NCBI RefSeq assembly: GCF_013170845.1
Contig: NZ_CP033367.1
Location: forward strand, 2,729,001 to 2,793,000
Length of the DNA: 64,000 bases
Reading direction: 5' to 3'
Source: Mesorhizobium loti R88b
GTDB lineage: Bacteria > Pseudomonadota > Alphaproteobacteria > Rhizobiales > Rhizobiaceae
The notes beneath the pieces were generated by a model that saw nothing but the letters and a program-made list of their open reading frames with translations, was not told the origin of the DNA and did no database searches. The stretch's first letter is position 1, and every line of letters begins with the position of its first letter. Made by a program: the position numbers and the translations under genes. Below are positions 20,191 to 28,218 of this stretch, in pieces.

Positions 20191-20547
20191 TTGGCCGTGC
20201 GCCGATACTCAAAAAATACCATGCCGCGGTCGTGTTGCCGCATGCCCGGCCGGTTTTATAAGGGACGACGCGCCGCCATGTAAGCCTGAAAATTCGATTG
20301 AATCCTGGTGCCGAGGGGGCGGGAGAAACCCTGCTGCTCCTTTCGGAGCCCCAGCTGATCCCCTCGCCAGGTCAAACCTCCCGACCTGGCTAAGAGCGTG
20401 CACTATCTAACTTTGATGGGCACAAGGCGCAAGTTTGCGTGTCGGAATCCGTTCAGCCTGGCAGCATGAATGCAAGGGCATTTAGCCTGTGGACATCAGC
20501 TTCGCTCAGCCGGGCATGAGCTTCGCTCAGCCTGGCATGAGCTTCGC
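20191..20547. other. Intergenic region without a gene
   Basis: About 350 bases upstream of the SH3 gene and downstream of the metallophosphoesterase gene. It has one perfect 8-bp stem (GCCAGGTC at 20366-20373 with GACCTGGC at 20383-20390) without a T run, and three tandem 21-bp units near 20500. A promoter for the SH3 gene should be here, but I see none I would name. Confidence 0.6.
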
Positions 20548-20556
20548 TCAGCCTGG
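20494..20556. repeat. Three tandem 21-bp repeats at a gene end
   Basis: Three head-to-tail copies of a 21-base unit, the latter two identical and the first differing at two bases. Each unit contains the small hairpin TGAGC-TTC-GCTCA. The stop codon of the metallophosphoesterase lies inside the copy nearest that gene, so the repeat has duplicated its last codons and stop into the 3' region. Confidence 0.85.
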
Positions 20557-21306
20557 CATGAAGCCAGTCCTGAGAGCATCGGCCCATTCCGGTCGTCCCG
20601 CCTGTTCTGCCTGCCGTGCCGCCGCCTCGTGGTCGTAGTCGACGGCGATGGCCTCGAAACGGTCGGGTTGGCCGGCGCTGCCCAAGGTGACGATGCCGTA
20701 GCGAGCATGCGGCGAGCCCTGCTCGGAGACGTGCGCCGGCGGCGTGTCATCATCATAGGCGGGGCAACCGATGCTGCCCGGGTTGAAGATCACGGGGCCA
20801 TCAGGGATGCGGACCAGCTCCGCCCGGTGGCTGTGGCCGCAGAGCGCAATGCGGCAGGCCGGATCGAGCGCTTTCAACCGCCGCCGGATCGCCGCCAGCG
20901 GCGCGCGCACCAGCTGGCCATCGACGACGGCGTCGAGCAGATATTTTTCATCGTGGTCGGGGCGGGCGTGGAAGGCGACGATGCCGGGCGCGATTTCCAG
21001 CGTCAGCGGCTGGGCCAAAAGCACCGCGCGCTGCGCCTGCGTCAGCCGCTCCTGCGCATAGACGTCGGACGCCCACATGGTCTCGTCGGCGGGATCGACG
21101 GCGACGCGGCGGTCGTGGTTGCCGCGCACCGTCGGCAGGTTCAGCGCCTCCAGCCGCTCAAACGTTTCGCGCGGCCACAGCGGCCCGGAGACGCTGTCGC
21201 CAAGATTGACCGTGAGATCAGCCCCGCCGCGCAGGCGCAGATCCTCTAGCACGGCGTCCAGAGCCAGGACGTTGCCGTGGATATCGGCGAGGACGGCAAT
21301 GCGCAT
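20548..21306 (-). CDS. Calcineurin-like metallophosphoesterase
   Basis: A 252-residue cytoplasmic phosphoesterase of the YfcE/MJ0936 type. The dimetal motifs are all present: DIHGN near residue 8, GDSVSGP, GNHDRR, and GHSHRAE. It ends at the phrase GFMPG, where the 3' end runs into tandem repeats. The substrate could be a phosphodiester or nucleotide. The start has clear family sequence MRIAVLADIHGN. Confidence 0.87.
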   Translation of the reverse strand: MRIAVLADIHGNVLALDAVLEDLRLRGGADLTVNLGDSVSGPLWPRETFERLEALNLPTVRGNHDRRVAVDPADETMWASDVYAQERLTQAQRAVLLAQPLTLEIAPGIVAFHARPDHDEKYLLDAVVDGQLVRAPLAAIRRRLKALDPACRIALCGHSHRAELVRIPDGPVIFNPGSIGCPAYDDDTPPAHVSEQGSPHARYGIVTLGSAGQPDRFEAIAVDYDHEAAARQAEQAGRPEWADALRTGFMPG

Positions 21307-21386
21307 GCGGGGAGGCTCCGGGGACTGACAAATGACCGGTTGGAAGGGGCAAACCTATCCGGATTTGGGCTCCAAGTCCTGTAGGG

Positions 21387-21743
21387 TCAGGCCGGAACCT
21401 CAAGATCGTGGCCGCCGACCGCCGGCAGAGCGGGGTCGTCCACGGCAGCGGCAATGACGCTGTCGAGCAGGCCGGGGAAGCGGGCGTCGAGGTCGGCGCG
21501 GCGCAGCGTGATCATGCGGTTGGTGCCGACCACTTCGGCACGGGTGACGCCGGCCTCGCGCAATTTGGCAAGATGATAGCTCAGATTGGTCTTCGAGCCG
21601 AGATCGAGGAACTGGCTGCAGTTCAGCGGCACGCCTTCCTTGCTGGCAAGATAGCGCACGATGGCAAGCCGGGTCGGGTCGCCGAGCACGCCAAGCACGA
21701 TGGGCAGGCTGATCTGGTCCGAATTGGGATGAGGTAACGTCAT
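21387..21743 (-). CDS. ArsR-family transcriptional regulator
   Basis: A 118-residue winged-helix regulator. The core is VLGVLGDPTRLAIVRYLASK followed by a recognition part NLSYHLAKLREAGVT. No metal-binding CxC motif is visible in the recognition helix, so it is not a clear metal sensor. It is divergent from an MFS exporter gene, and a perfect dyad lies in the shared region next to the exporter start, so it probably represses that gene. Confidence 0.87.
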   Translation of the reverse strand: MTLPHPNSDQISLPIVLGVLGDPTRLAIVRYLASKEGVPLNCSQFLDLGSKTNLSYHLAKLREAGVTRAEVVGTNRMITLRRADLDARFPGLLDSVIAAAVDDPALPAVGGHDLEVPA

Positions 21744-21917
21744 GGCTGGAACCTAAGCACAGTTCGAGCCGATTTCAACGCGCCGATCAACGCCTGCCCT
21801 GCACATTGTTTCTCCCATTTCGACCCATACCGAACGACCGTGCTGACACAGGGCTGTCAGGAAGGTTCAGCTATTTTGCCCTGGCTTCATTGACATCATG
21901 CCCTGCTATGTCCAATT

Positions 21918-21935
21918 GTTCAATAACTTTTGAAC
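21918..21935. promoter_or_regulatory. Dyad operator candidate for ArsR regulator
   Basis: GTTCAATAACTTTTGAAC has perfect 6-bp arms with a 6-bp spacer. It ends two bases before the AAGGA ribosome site of the MFS gene, so binding could block initiation there. It is AT-rich compared with its surroundings. Confidence 0.5.
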
Positions 21936-21949
21936 TAAGGACGCATCTC

Positions 21950-23128
21950 ATGGATAAACGGATCTTTTGGCTTGCGCTCGGATCGTTTGCGATTTCGACC
22001 GAAGGCTTCGTCATCTCCAGCCTTCTGCCCGACATTGCCCGGGATGCCGGCATTTCCATTCCGCTCGCCGGCACGCTGATCACCGCCTTCGCACTCGCCT
22101 ATGCGCTCGGCACGCCGATCCTGGCGACGCTGACCGGCGAATGGGACCGGCGCCGCGTCATCTTGTGGACGCTGGTGTTCTTCGTTGTCGGCAACATCGT
22201 CGCCGCCATGAGCTCCTCCTTCGAAGTGCTGCTGATCGCGCGCATCATCATGGCGCTGTCGTCGGGCCTGTTTGCCGCGACCGCGCAAGGCACGGCGGTG
22301 GCGTTGGTCGACGATCATCACCGGGCGCGCGCCATTGCCGTCGTCGTCGGCGGCACCACGGTGGCCGTCGCGGTCGGCGCGCCGCTCGGTGCGCTGGTGG
22401 CTGCCTTCGCCGGCTGGCGCGGCACCTTCTATGCCATTGCCGGGCTTGGCGCGCTCGCCGGCGCGATCCTTTGGTACCGGCTGCCGCGCGGCATCGTCGG
22501 CACCAAGCTGCCGCTGAAGCGCAGGCTTGCCGCTGCCATGCGCCCCGGCGTGATGCCAATCCTTCTGACCACATTGCTGGCGCTGACCGGCGCCTTCACC
22601 GTCTTTGCCTATGTCGCGCCGCTGGCCATAGAGAGCGGCGGCTTAAGCGAAATCGCGCTGCCCGGCATGCTGCTCGCCTTCGGTGTCGGCGCTGTCATCG
22701 GCAATATTGCCGGCGGCCAGGCGGCCGACCGTTTCGGCGCCACCCGCACCGTCGGCTGGTCGCTGACGCTGAGCGCGGCCATGCTGGTGATGCTCTCGGT
22801 TATCCCGACCTTCCTGCCGCAGCACATTGCCGGTCCGGCGCTGATGGCGATGATGGTGCCGTGGGGCATTGTCGGCTGGGCGTTCCCGCCGGCGCAGGCC
22901 AGCCGCATCATCAGGCTGGCGCCGGATGCCGCCCCGATCGTGCTGTCGCTCAACGGCTCGGCGCTCTATCTCGGCGTGGCGCTGGGTGCGGTGGTCGGCG
23001 GTGGCGTGCTGCGCTACGGCGCGCCGGCCGATCTCGGCCTGATCGCCGCGGCCTTCCCGTTGATCGGGCTCGGCATCGTGCTGGCCGGGCGGATGCTGGC
23101 GCGGCCGGTGGCGATGCCGGCAGAGTAG
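21950..23128 (+). CDS. MFS exporter, DHA1 family
   Basis: A 392-residue inner-membrane protein with 12 predicted helices. The start (MDKRIFWLALGSFAISTEGF) and the loop with DRRRVILW after helix 2 are standard for AraJ/Bcr-type drug or sugar exporters. The ATG has AAGGA nine bases upstream; an earlier frame extension lacks a ribosome site and would add a poorly hydrophobic region. It is divergent from an ArsR-family regulator. Substrate unknown. Confidence 0.85.
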   Translation: MDKRIFWLALGSFAISTEGFVISSLLPDIARDAGISIPLAGTLITAFALAYALGTPILATLTGEWDRRRVILWTLVFFVVGNIVAAMSSSFEVLLIARIIMALSSGLFAATAQGTAVALVDDHHRARAIAVVVGGTTVAVAVGAPLGALVAAFAGWRGTFYAIAGLGALAGAILWYRLPRGIVGTKLPLKRRLAAAMRPGVMPILLTTLLALTGAFTVFAYVAPLAIESGGLSEIALPGMLLAFGVGAVIGNIAGGQAADRFGATRTVGWSLTLSAAMLVMLSVIPTFLPQHIAGPALMAMMVPWGIVGWAFPPAQASRIIRLAPDAAPIVLSLNGSALYLGVALGAVVGGGVLRYGAPADLGLIAAAFPLIGLGIVLAGRMLARPVAMPAE

Positions 23129-23161
23129 AACTTCCCGCAGATCTGACCGGAGGCCGTTCTT

Positions 23162-23626
23162 TCAGCCTGGAAGAGCGGCCGCCGGCGACTCGTAGTCCAG
23201 CGCGGCGACTTCATCCAGCATGGCGCGCAGGTCGGCAGCCCGTTGCTTGCCGACCATGGTCTCGAAGCGCTGCTGGGCAATGCTCCACAATTTCGTTGCC
23301 TCATCCAGCTTGGCGAGGCCCTGGCGTGTCAGCCGCACCCGCTTGACGCGGCGATCGTCCTTGTCGGCGAAGGCTTCGACAAAGCCGTCGCGGATCAGCG
23401 GCTTCAGCGTGTGGCCGAGCGCCGACAGATCCATCACCATCGCCTCGGCTATGGTGCCCATCGCCGGCTCGTTGCTGACGTAGATCTGGTAGAGCAGGCC
23501 GTATTGCGTGCCCTTCAGGCCCGAAGGCGAGATCACATCGTCATAGAAGCGACCGAGCTTGCGCGCGGCACGCCGCAACGTTGCATTGTTGCAAGGGCTA
23601 AATCCTGGCATCGCAGTCTTGGTCAT
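23162..23626 (-). CDS. MarR-family transcriptional regulator
   Basis: A 154-residue winged-helix repressor. The DNA-binding segment IAEAMVMDLSALGHTLKPL and the wing DKDDRRVKRVRLT are typical. It begins MTKTAMPGFSPCNNATLRRA, and the cysteine near residue 12 recalls redox-sensing members such as OhrR, though no full OhrR context is present. The ATG is fixed by GAGGAG eight bases upstream. A 16-bp perfect palindrome lies between it and the SDR gene, which is divergent and so the probable target. Confidence 0.87.
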   Translation of the reverse strand: MTKTAMPGFSPCNNATLRRAARKLGRFYDDVISPSGLKGTQYGLLYQIYVSNEPAMGTIAEAMVMDLSALGHTLKPLIRDGFVEAFADKDDRRVKRVRLTRQGLAKLDEATKLWSIAQQRFETMVGKQRAADLRAMLDEVAALDYESPAAALPG

Positions 23627-23699
23627 CACGACTCCTCGCCGGCAAAAGCGTCTGCCGGCCTGCCGCAGAAATAGTTTCTGCCGCCTCCGTTGACAAGAT

Positions 23700-23740
23700 A
23701 GTGGCATATACCTACTTCCCAGAAAGTGGCATATGCCACT
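23700..23740. promoter_or_regulatory. Tandem MarR-type operators
   Basis: AGTGGCATATGCCACT is a perfect 16-bp palindrome at 23725-23740. An imperfect copy starts AGTGGCATATACC at 23700, 25 bases upstream. Both lie in the gap between the MarR gene and the SDR gene, where a repressor would control both promoters. Confidence 0.75.
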
Positions 23741-23810
23741 AATTAGAAATTGGGCGGCGGGACGAGGGACATCGGCCTGTCCCGCCAGGCAGCAACAAAG
23801 GAACAGGACA

Positions 23811-24605
23811 ATGAGTGCACAGACAAACAAGGGCACGGCGGTCGTCACCGGTGCTTCATCGGGCATTGGCGCGGTTTATGCGGACCGGCTGGCAGGGCAG
23901 GGTTATGATCTGGTTCTGGTGGCGCGACGCGCCGACCGGCTCGAGGAGCTGGCCGAGAAGCTGCGCTACGCCTACGACCGCAAGGTCAGCTTCATCACAG
24001 CCGATCTCTCCAACGACGATGATGTGCGCCGTGTCGAGCGGGTGATAGCAGCCGACGACAGCGTGACGCTGCTCGTCAACAATGCCGGACTTGGCGGTGC
24101 GCAGGTCGTTGCAACGGCGGATGCCGACGTGGCCGAGCGCATGATCAAGGTCAATGTCATCGCCTTGACCCGCCTGACCCGTGCCGTACTGCCGGGGTTC
24201 TTGGCGCGCAACCGGGGCGCCATCGTCAACATCGCCTCCGTGCTCGCCTTCGATACCTCATTCGGCGGCATCTACAGCGGCACCAAGGCCTATGTCGTCA
24301 ACTTCACCGAGGCTCTGCACCGTGAGGTCGCCGGCACCAATGTGAAGGTGCAGGCGGTGCTGCCGGGCGCGACGCGGACCGATTTCTGGGAGCTTGCCGG
24401 CAGCGACATCGACCAGCTTCCAAAGGAAATCATCATGACCGCCGACGACATGGTCGATGCCGCCCTTGTCGGCCTGGCCAAGGGCGAAGCCGTCACCGTG
24501 CCGGCTCTTGTCGACGCGGCCAAGCTGGACGTCTTCCTCGGCGCCCGGCAGGCGTTTTACGGCAGCCTGCACGCCGACAAGCCGGCGGCACGATACGGGG
24601 TTTGA
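23811..24605 (+). CDS. Short-chain dehydrogenase/reductase
   Basis: A 264-residue classical SDR. The cofactor motif TGASSGIG is near residue 15, the structural NNAG is present, and the catalytic serine and YxxxK (YSGTKAY) are near residues 150-170. The arginine following the dinucleotide motif (ARRADR) suggests NADP(H). It probably acts on a small carbonyl compound. It lies divergent from a MarR regulator and is likely under its control. Start has AAAGGA upstream and follows the operators. Confidence 0.88.
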   Translation: MSAQTNKGTAVVTGASSGIGAVYADRLAGQGYDLVLVARRADRLEELAEKLRYAYDRKVSFITADLSNDDDVRRVERVIAADDSVTLLVNNAGLGGAQVVATADADVAERMIKVNVIALTRLTRAVLPGFLARNRGAIVNIASVLAFDTSFGGIYSGTKAYVVNFTEALHREVAGTNVKVQAVLPGATRTDFWELAGSDIDQLPKEIIMTADDMVDAALVGLAKGEAVTVPALVDAAKLDVFLGARQAFYGSLHADKPAARYGV

Positions 24606-24693
24606 GGTCACCTCTGTCCGGTCTGGCGCTATGCTATGCACATATCTTTTTGTGACTGGCGTGACTGATCGGCTCTAAGCTTGATTGCCACGT

Positions 24694-24862
24694 GGTTCCC
24701 CCAATCCGTCGCTGCTTCGCAGCGCCACCTTTCCCCCCTCCTGAGGGAAAGGAAGGGAGCGTTGCTGGACGAGCGTTGACATCAAAAAAGCCTGGCACCT
24801 TTCCTCTACCCCGTCGATCGGCGGAGAGGTGGCTCGGCGAAGCCGAGACGGAGTGGGGGTCG
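24694..24862. repeat. Structured inverted repeat with nested, compensating hairpins
   Basis: Outer arms CCCCCAATCCGTC and the complement of GACGGAGTGGGGG pair with few mismatches. Inside each arm is a small hairpin around TTCG/CGAA, GCTGCTTCGCAGC on the left and CTCGGCGAAGCCGAG on the right. The stems differ in sequence yet remain paired. The region from 24606 to 24997 has no gene apart from this element; the rest is unstructured AT-moderate sequence past the SDR and LysE ends. Confidence 0.75.
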
Positions 24863-24997
24863 ACCAGCGCTGCATAAGACAATGCATGCGCCAAGCTGCC
24901 ATGCACGCTATCGCCAAAGACCAGTTGCCTGGAAATGTGTGCGTGCCGTAGCGCTCTGGAGAGGGCAAGGAACCCAGGTCCTGCTGGGACTGCGCTC

Positions 24998-25597
24998 CTA
25001 ATGCGACCGCCACATCGGGATGATCGACGCCGCCAACACCAAGGCCAGCACGATGTTGAGCGCGCGCCATTGCCTTTCGGTCTTCAGCAGCCGTGCCAGC
25101 ACCATGCCGGCGACGCACCAGATGGACAGCGAGATGGCGGCGGTGAGGCCGAAGGTCGAGCCAAGCAGCAAGGCGAGTTGTCCCGGCCCGTCGGCCAATG
25201 CGGCGAACGAAGCCGCCGCGCCCAGACCCATTGCCCAGCCCTTGGGGTTCATCCACTGGATGCCGGCGCCGCCGAGGAAGCTGTTCGGTTTGGCCATCGT
25301 CACGTCGAGATTGGGCGGGCCGGCGCGGCCGATCTTGATCGCCAGCCAGAGAAGATAAAGCGAGCCGATCACCTTCATCGCCAGTTGTAACGAAGGCACC
25401 GCGAGCAGCAGGCCGGCGAGCCCCGCGGCCGCCGCTCCCGTCACTGTGGCGAGGCCGGCGGCACTGCCGATCATCAGCGGAACCGAGCGGCGAAAGCCGA
25501 ACTGCGCACCCGAGGCGGTCGACAAGGTGGTGGCGATGCCGGGCGTGGCGGTGGCCACGAAAGCAAACAGGATCAGCGGCAGGATGGGCTGGAGCAT
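24998..25597 (-). CDS. LysE-family amino-acid or metabolite exporter
   Basis: A 199-residue inner-membrane protein with about six hydrophobic segments. It follows the LysE/RhtB plan: ATATPGIATTLSTASGAQFG near the start, and LYLLWLAIKIGRAG then WMNPKGWAMGLGA in the middle. Such exporters remove amino acids or related compounds. It is divergent from a LysR gene, the usual arrangement for lysE with lysG. The start was chosen at the ATG with AAAGGA upstream; an extension of 27 codons has no signal. Confidence 0.85.
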   Translation of the reverse strand: MLQPILPLILFAFVATATPGIATTLSTASGAQFGFRRSVPLMIGSAAGLATVTGAAAAGLAGLLLAVPSLQLAMKVIGSLYLLWLAIKIGRAGPPNLDVTMAKPNSFLGGAGIQWMNPKGWAMGLGAAASFAALADGPGQLALLLGSTFGLTAAISLSIWCVAGMVLARLLKTERQWRALNIVLALVLAASIIPMWRSH

Positions 25598-25637
25598 GGG
25601 CGTCCTTTTTTGGAGGCTCCATGGTAGGCTTGGGTTC

Positions 25638-25665
25638 ACATCAGTAAATGCAATGTTTGTGATGT
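25638..25665. promoter_or_regulatory. Dyad between LysE and LysR genes
   Basis: ACATCA and TGATGT are perfect inverse arms separated by 16 bases, in the shared intergenic region. A LysR-family dimer could contact both. This is a by-eye candidate. Confidence 0.45.
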
Positions 25666-25691
25666 AAGGCATTAGCATCTATAATGGCGGA

Positions 25692-26561
25692 ATGATCCGC
25701 AATCTCGATACGTCCCTGGTGCGCACCTTCGTCACCGTTGCCGACAAGGCCAGCATGACGGCGGCGGCCAATGCGCTGCACCTGACGCAAGGGGCTGTCA
25801 GCCAGCAGGTCAGAAGGCTGGAAGAGGCACTCGGCTGCAGCCTGTTCGAGCGCGACCGGCGCGGCTTGCGCCTGACGCGGTCCGGCGAGCGGCTGTTCGA
25901 CAAGGCCAGGCGCCTGCTCAGCCTCAATGACGAGATCTGGGCCGAGATGGCGGGCAGTGCTGTCGCCGGCCAGGTGCGGCTCGGCGTGCCCTATGATCTG
26001 GTCGGCACCTTGCTTGCGCCGGTGCTGAAGGCCTATGCCGAGACCTATCCGCAGGTCGAGATCTCGCTGGTCTGCGCCTCGTCGCCGGAATTGGCCTCAG
26101 CACTTGCTGCCGGCACCATCGACCTTGCGGTGATCGAGGAACGGGTCGGCCCGACATCGGGCGAATGCCTCGCCATCGACCGGCTGGTCTGGGTCGGCGC
26201 CAAAGGCGGGATCGCCCGCGCCAAGCGGCCGCTGCCGGTATCGATCGTTGCCGACACCTGCGCCTTCCGCCCGGTGGTGCTCTCGGCGCTCGCCGAGCAC
26301 GGGCTGGAATGGCGCACGGTGTTCGAAAACGGCAACATCGATGCGACGACCGCGACGGTGCGCTCTGATCTCGCCGTCACCACGTGGCTGGCTTCCACCG
26401 TGCCTTCAGATCTTGACATCTTGCCGTCCGAGTCCGGCCTGCCGCCGTTGCCGAATTTTGCCATCAATCTGCATCTGCCGCGCCACGGCGTTGGGCCTGC
26501 GGCGCAGGAATTCGCGCGGCATATCCGCGATGGGCTGGCGCGGCGGCCGCAGGCGGCCTGA
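25692..26561 (+). CDS. LysR-family regulator of the adjacent exporter
   Basis: A 289-residue regulator with the N-terminal helix-turn-helix TAAANALHLTQGAVSQQVRR and a C-terminal effector-binding domain. It sits head to head with the LysE-type exporter gene, 94 bases between starts, so regulation of that exporter is the natural reading. The effector is probably the exported compound. No unusual features. Confidence 0.88.
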   Translation: MIRNLDTSLVRTFVTVADKASMTAAANALHLTQGAVSQQVRRLEEALGCSLFERDRRGLRLTRSGERLFDKARRLLSLNDEIWAEMAGSAVAGQVRLGVPYDLVGTLLAPVLKAYAETYPQVEISLVCASSPELASALAAGTIDLAVIEERVGPTSGECLAIDRLVWVGAKGGIARAKRPLPVSIVADTCAFRPVVLSALAEHGLEWRTVFENGNIDATTATVRSDLAVTTWLASTVPSDLDILPSESGLPPLPNFAINLHLPRHGVGPAAQEFARHIRDGLARRPQAA

Positions 26562-26721
26562 TTACCAGGTTTCGGCTGTTGCCGAGTTTATTCATTCGAT
26601 ACACGGTTGCCAGTTCGCTGAAACTCGCCCCGGAAACGAGTACGTTCTGGTTCGGCGCTGCTACCGCGACGGGGCTTGCTTTTGCATATATTCCATCCGA
26701 TCGCGTACGTCGGATTTATGT

Positions 26722-26742
26722 GTATCAAATATAATGTTATAC
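26722..26742. promoter_or_regulatory. AT-rich dyad upstream of tetR-type gene
   Basis: GTATcAaATAtaatgTtATAC-like symmetry (outer GTAT and ATAC) spans 21 bases in an unusually AT-rich patch just ahead of the TetR gene. It may be a self-regulation site. No divergent partner exists on the other side, as the LysR gene ends there. Confidence 0.4.
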
Positions 26743-26773
26743 TGAGCATATTTATTGGGCTTGGGGACTGGCA

Positions 26774-27421
26774 ATGCCGACCGATCGTCGAACCCGTAAG
26801 CGTCTCGTCACACGACAGGCCATCTCCGACGCCGCCACCCGTCTGTTCATTGCGCGCGGCTTCGATGACGTGACGGTGGACGAGATCGCCGAGGCCGCCG
26901 ATGTCGGCCGGATGACGGTGTTCAATCATTTTCCCCGCAAGGAGGACATGTTCTTCGACCGTGACGAAGAGGGTCGCGAGAAACTTCTCGAGGCCTTGCA
27001 GGAGCGCGATGCAAATGTCGCTCCAATCGAAGCGATACGTCGGCTCGCTCATCGGGTCGCTACGGAAGAGCAGCCTTACATACGCTTCTTCCCGGGCAGC
27101 CGGAACTTCGTGGAGACGATTGAGAAAAGCCCAACCCTGATTGCCCGGGCGCGGGCAATACGCGACGAACTCGCACAGTTCGTCGCGGTGGCACTCGCCG
27201 AAAGCGTCGGCAGAGAGCCGACCGATCCGGACGCGCATCTGGCCGCCAATCTAGTCCTGGCAACATGGACCGTGGCTTTCATCCAGGCGCATCGGGTCTA
27301 TCGGGAAAGCCAGGATGCCGAGAAGGCGAAATCCACCTTTCTCGCGGTGATCGACCGGGGAACAAGAGGCCAGGAAGCAGCCATGGCGGGCACGCCGTAC
27401 GCCCATGCGAGTTTGTCCTGA
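26774..27421 (+). CDS. TetR-family transcriptional regulator
   Basis: A 215-residue regulator. The N-terminal DNA-binding domain has AISDAATRLFIARGFDDVTV, DEIAEAADVGRMTVFNHF and PRKEDMFFDR. The C-terminal ligand domain is helical (TetR_C type) and gives no clue to its ligand. There is no obvious target gene on either side: a LysR gene precedes it and a convergent RibD-like gene follows. It may act on the region's exporters or at a distance. Confidence 0.87.
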   Translation: MPTDRRTRKRLVTRQAISDAATRLFIARGFDDVTVDEIAEAADVGRMTVFNHFPRKEDMFFDRDEEGREKLLEALQERDANVAPIEAIRRLAHRVATEEQPYIRFFPGSRNFVETIEKSPTLIARARAIRDELAQFVAVALAESVGREPTDPDAHLAANLVLATWTVAFIQAHRVYRESQDAEKAKSTFLAVIDRGTRGQEAAMAGTPYAHASLS

Positions 27422-27474
27422 AGCGCGTCGCGTTGAAACGGATTCATGCGACGCGCTTCAGGTCTTTGCTTCAG

Positions 27475-28125
27475 CTATTTCCAGTTCTTCCGCCGCTCGA
27501 TCTCGGCATCCGACGGCGCCTGCGAAGCGAACGATCCGACCTTGATCTCGCCGCCGCGTTCATAGGTCGCCATGATGACACCGGTGCTGGAGGCCTGCGA
27601 TTTGACGAGCTTGAAGGCGGCCGGCACAGCCTCGTCGCCGAACAGCCGCTTGCCCTTGCCCAGCAGCAGCGGGAAGATCATCAGCCGGATCTCGTCAATC
27701 AGCCCGTTGGCCAGCAAGGTCTGGATCAGCTTGCTCGAACCCTGGATAAGCAGGTCAGGTCCATCCTCTTGGCTGAGCCGGCGCAACGTCGCGACGATAT
27801 CGGGTCCAAGCGATTGCGTGTTCTGCCAAGTTAGGCTGTCAGGCCGGTGCGTCGCTACATATTTGGTCGCGGGGTTGAAGGCATCCGCGATCGGATCTTT
27901 CTGATACGGCCAGTACGCGGCGAAGATGTCGTAGGTTCTGCGGCCGAGCAGCAGGTCGAAGGGTTTGGAGAACAGGTCTTCCATGGCCTTTCCCGCCACC
28001 TCGTCGAAGTAATGGAAGGTCCAGCCGCCGAATGCGAAGCCGCCGACCGGATCCTCTTCCGGTCCGCCCGGCGCCTGCATGACGCCGTCGAGGCTGACGA
28101 AGGTCGCGGCGATGATCTTTCTCAT
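27475..28125 (-). CDS. RibD C-terminal/dihydrofolate reductase-like protein
   Basis: A 216-residue cytoplasmic protein of the YyaP/YwjB type that has the DHFR-like fold. The opening MRKIIAATFVSLDGVMQAPG, the segment DLLLGRRTYDIFAAYWP and the closing LLLGKGKRLFGDEAVPAAFK are typical. It probably binds NADPH, but the substrate is not known. The ATG was chosen where AGGGAGAAG precedes it; an upstream open extension of 21 codons is not conserved in style. Confidence 0.85.
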   Translation of the reverse strand: MRKIIAATFVSLDGVMQAPGGPEEDPVGGFAFGGWTFHYFDEVAGKAMEDLFSKPFDLLLGRRTYDIFAAYWPYQKDPIADAFNPATKYVATHRPDSLTWQNTQSLGPDIVATLRRLSQEDGPDLLIQGSSKLIQTLLANGLIDEIRLMIFPLLLGKGKRLFGDEAVPAAFKLVKSQASSTGVIMATYERGGEIKVGSFASQAPSDAEIERRKNWK

Positions 28126-28218
28126 GGTCTTCTCCCTTGTTCCCATCCACGCCGTCACGGCCGGATCCATCGTAACGACGAACGACAAAGCTGGATTTCG
28201 ACAGCGGCCGACAAATTT

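Noticed and set aside
20494..20556. Short tandem repeats considered as a CRISPR array
   Set aside because: Units are contiguous, with no spacers and no cas genes; they are simple tandem duplications.
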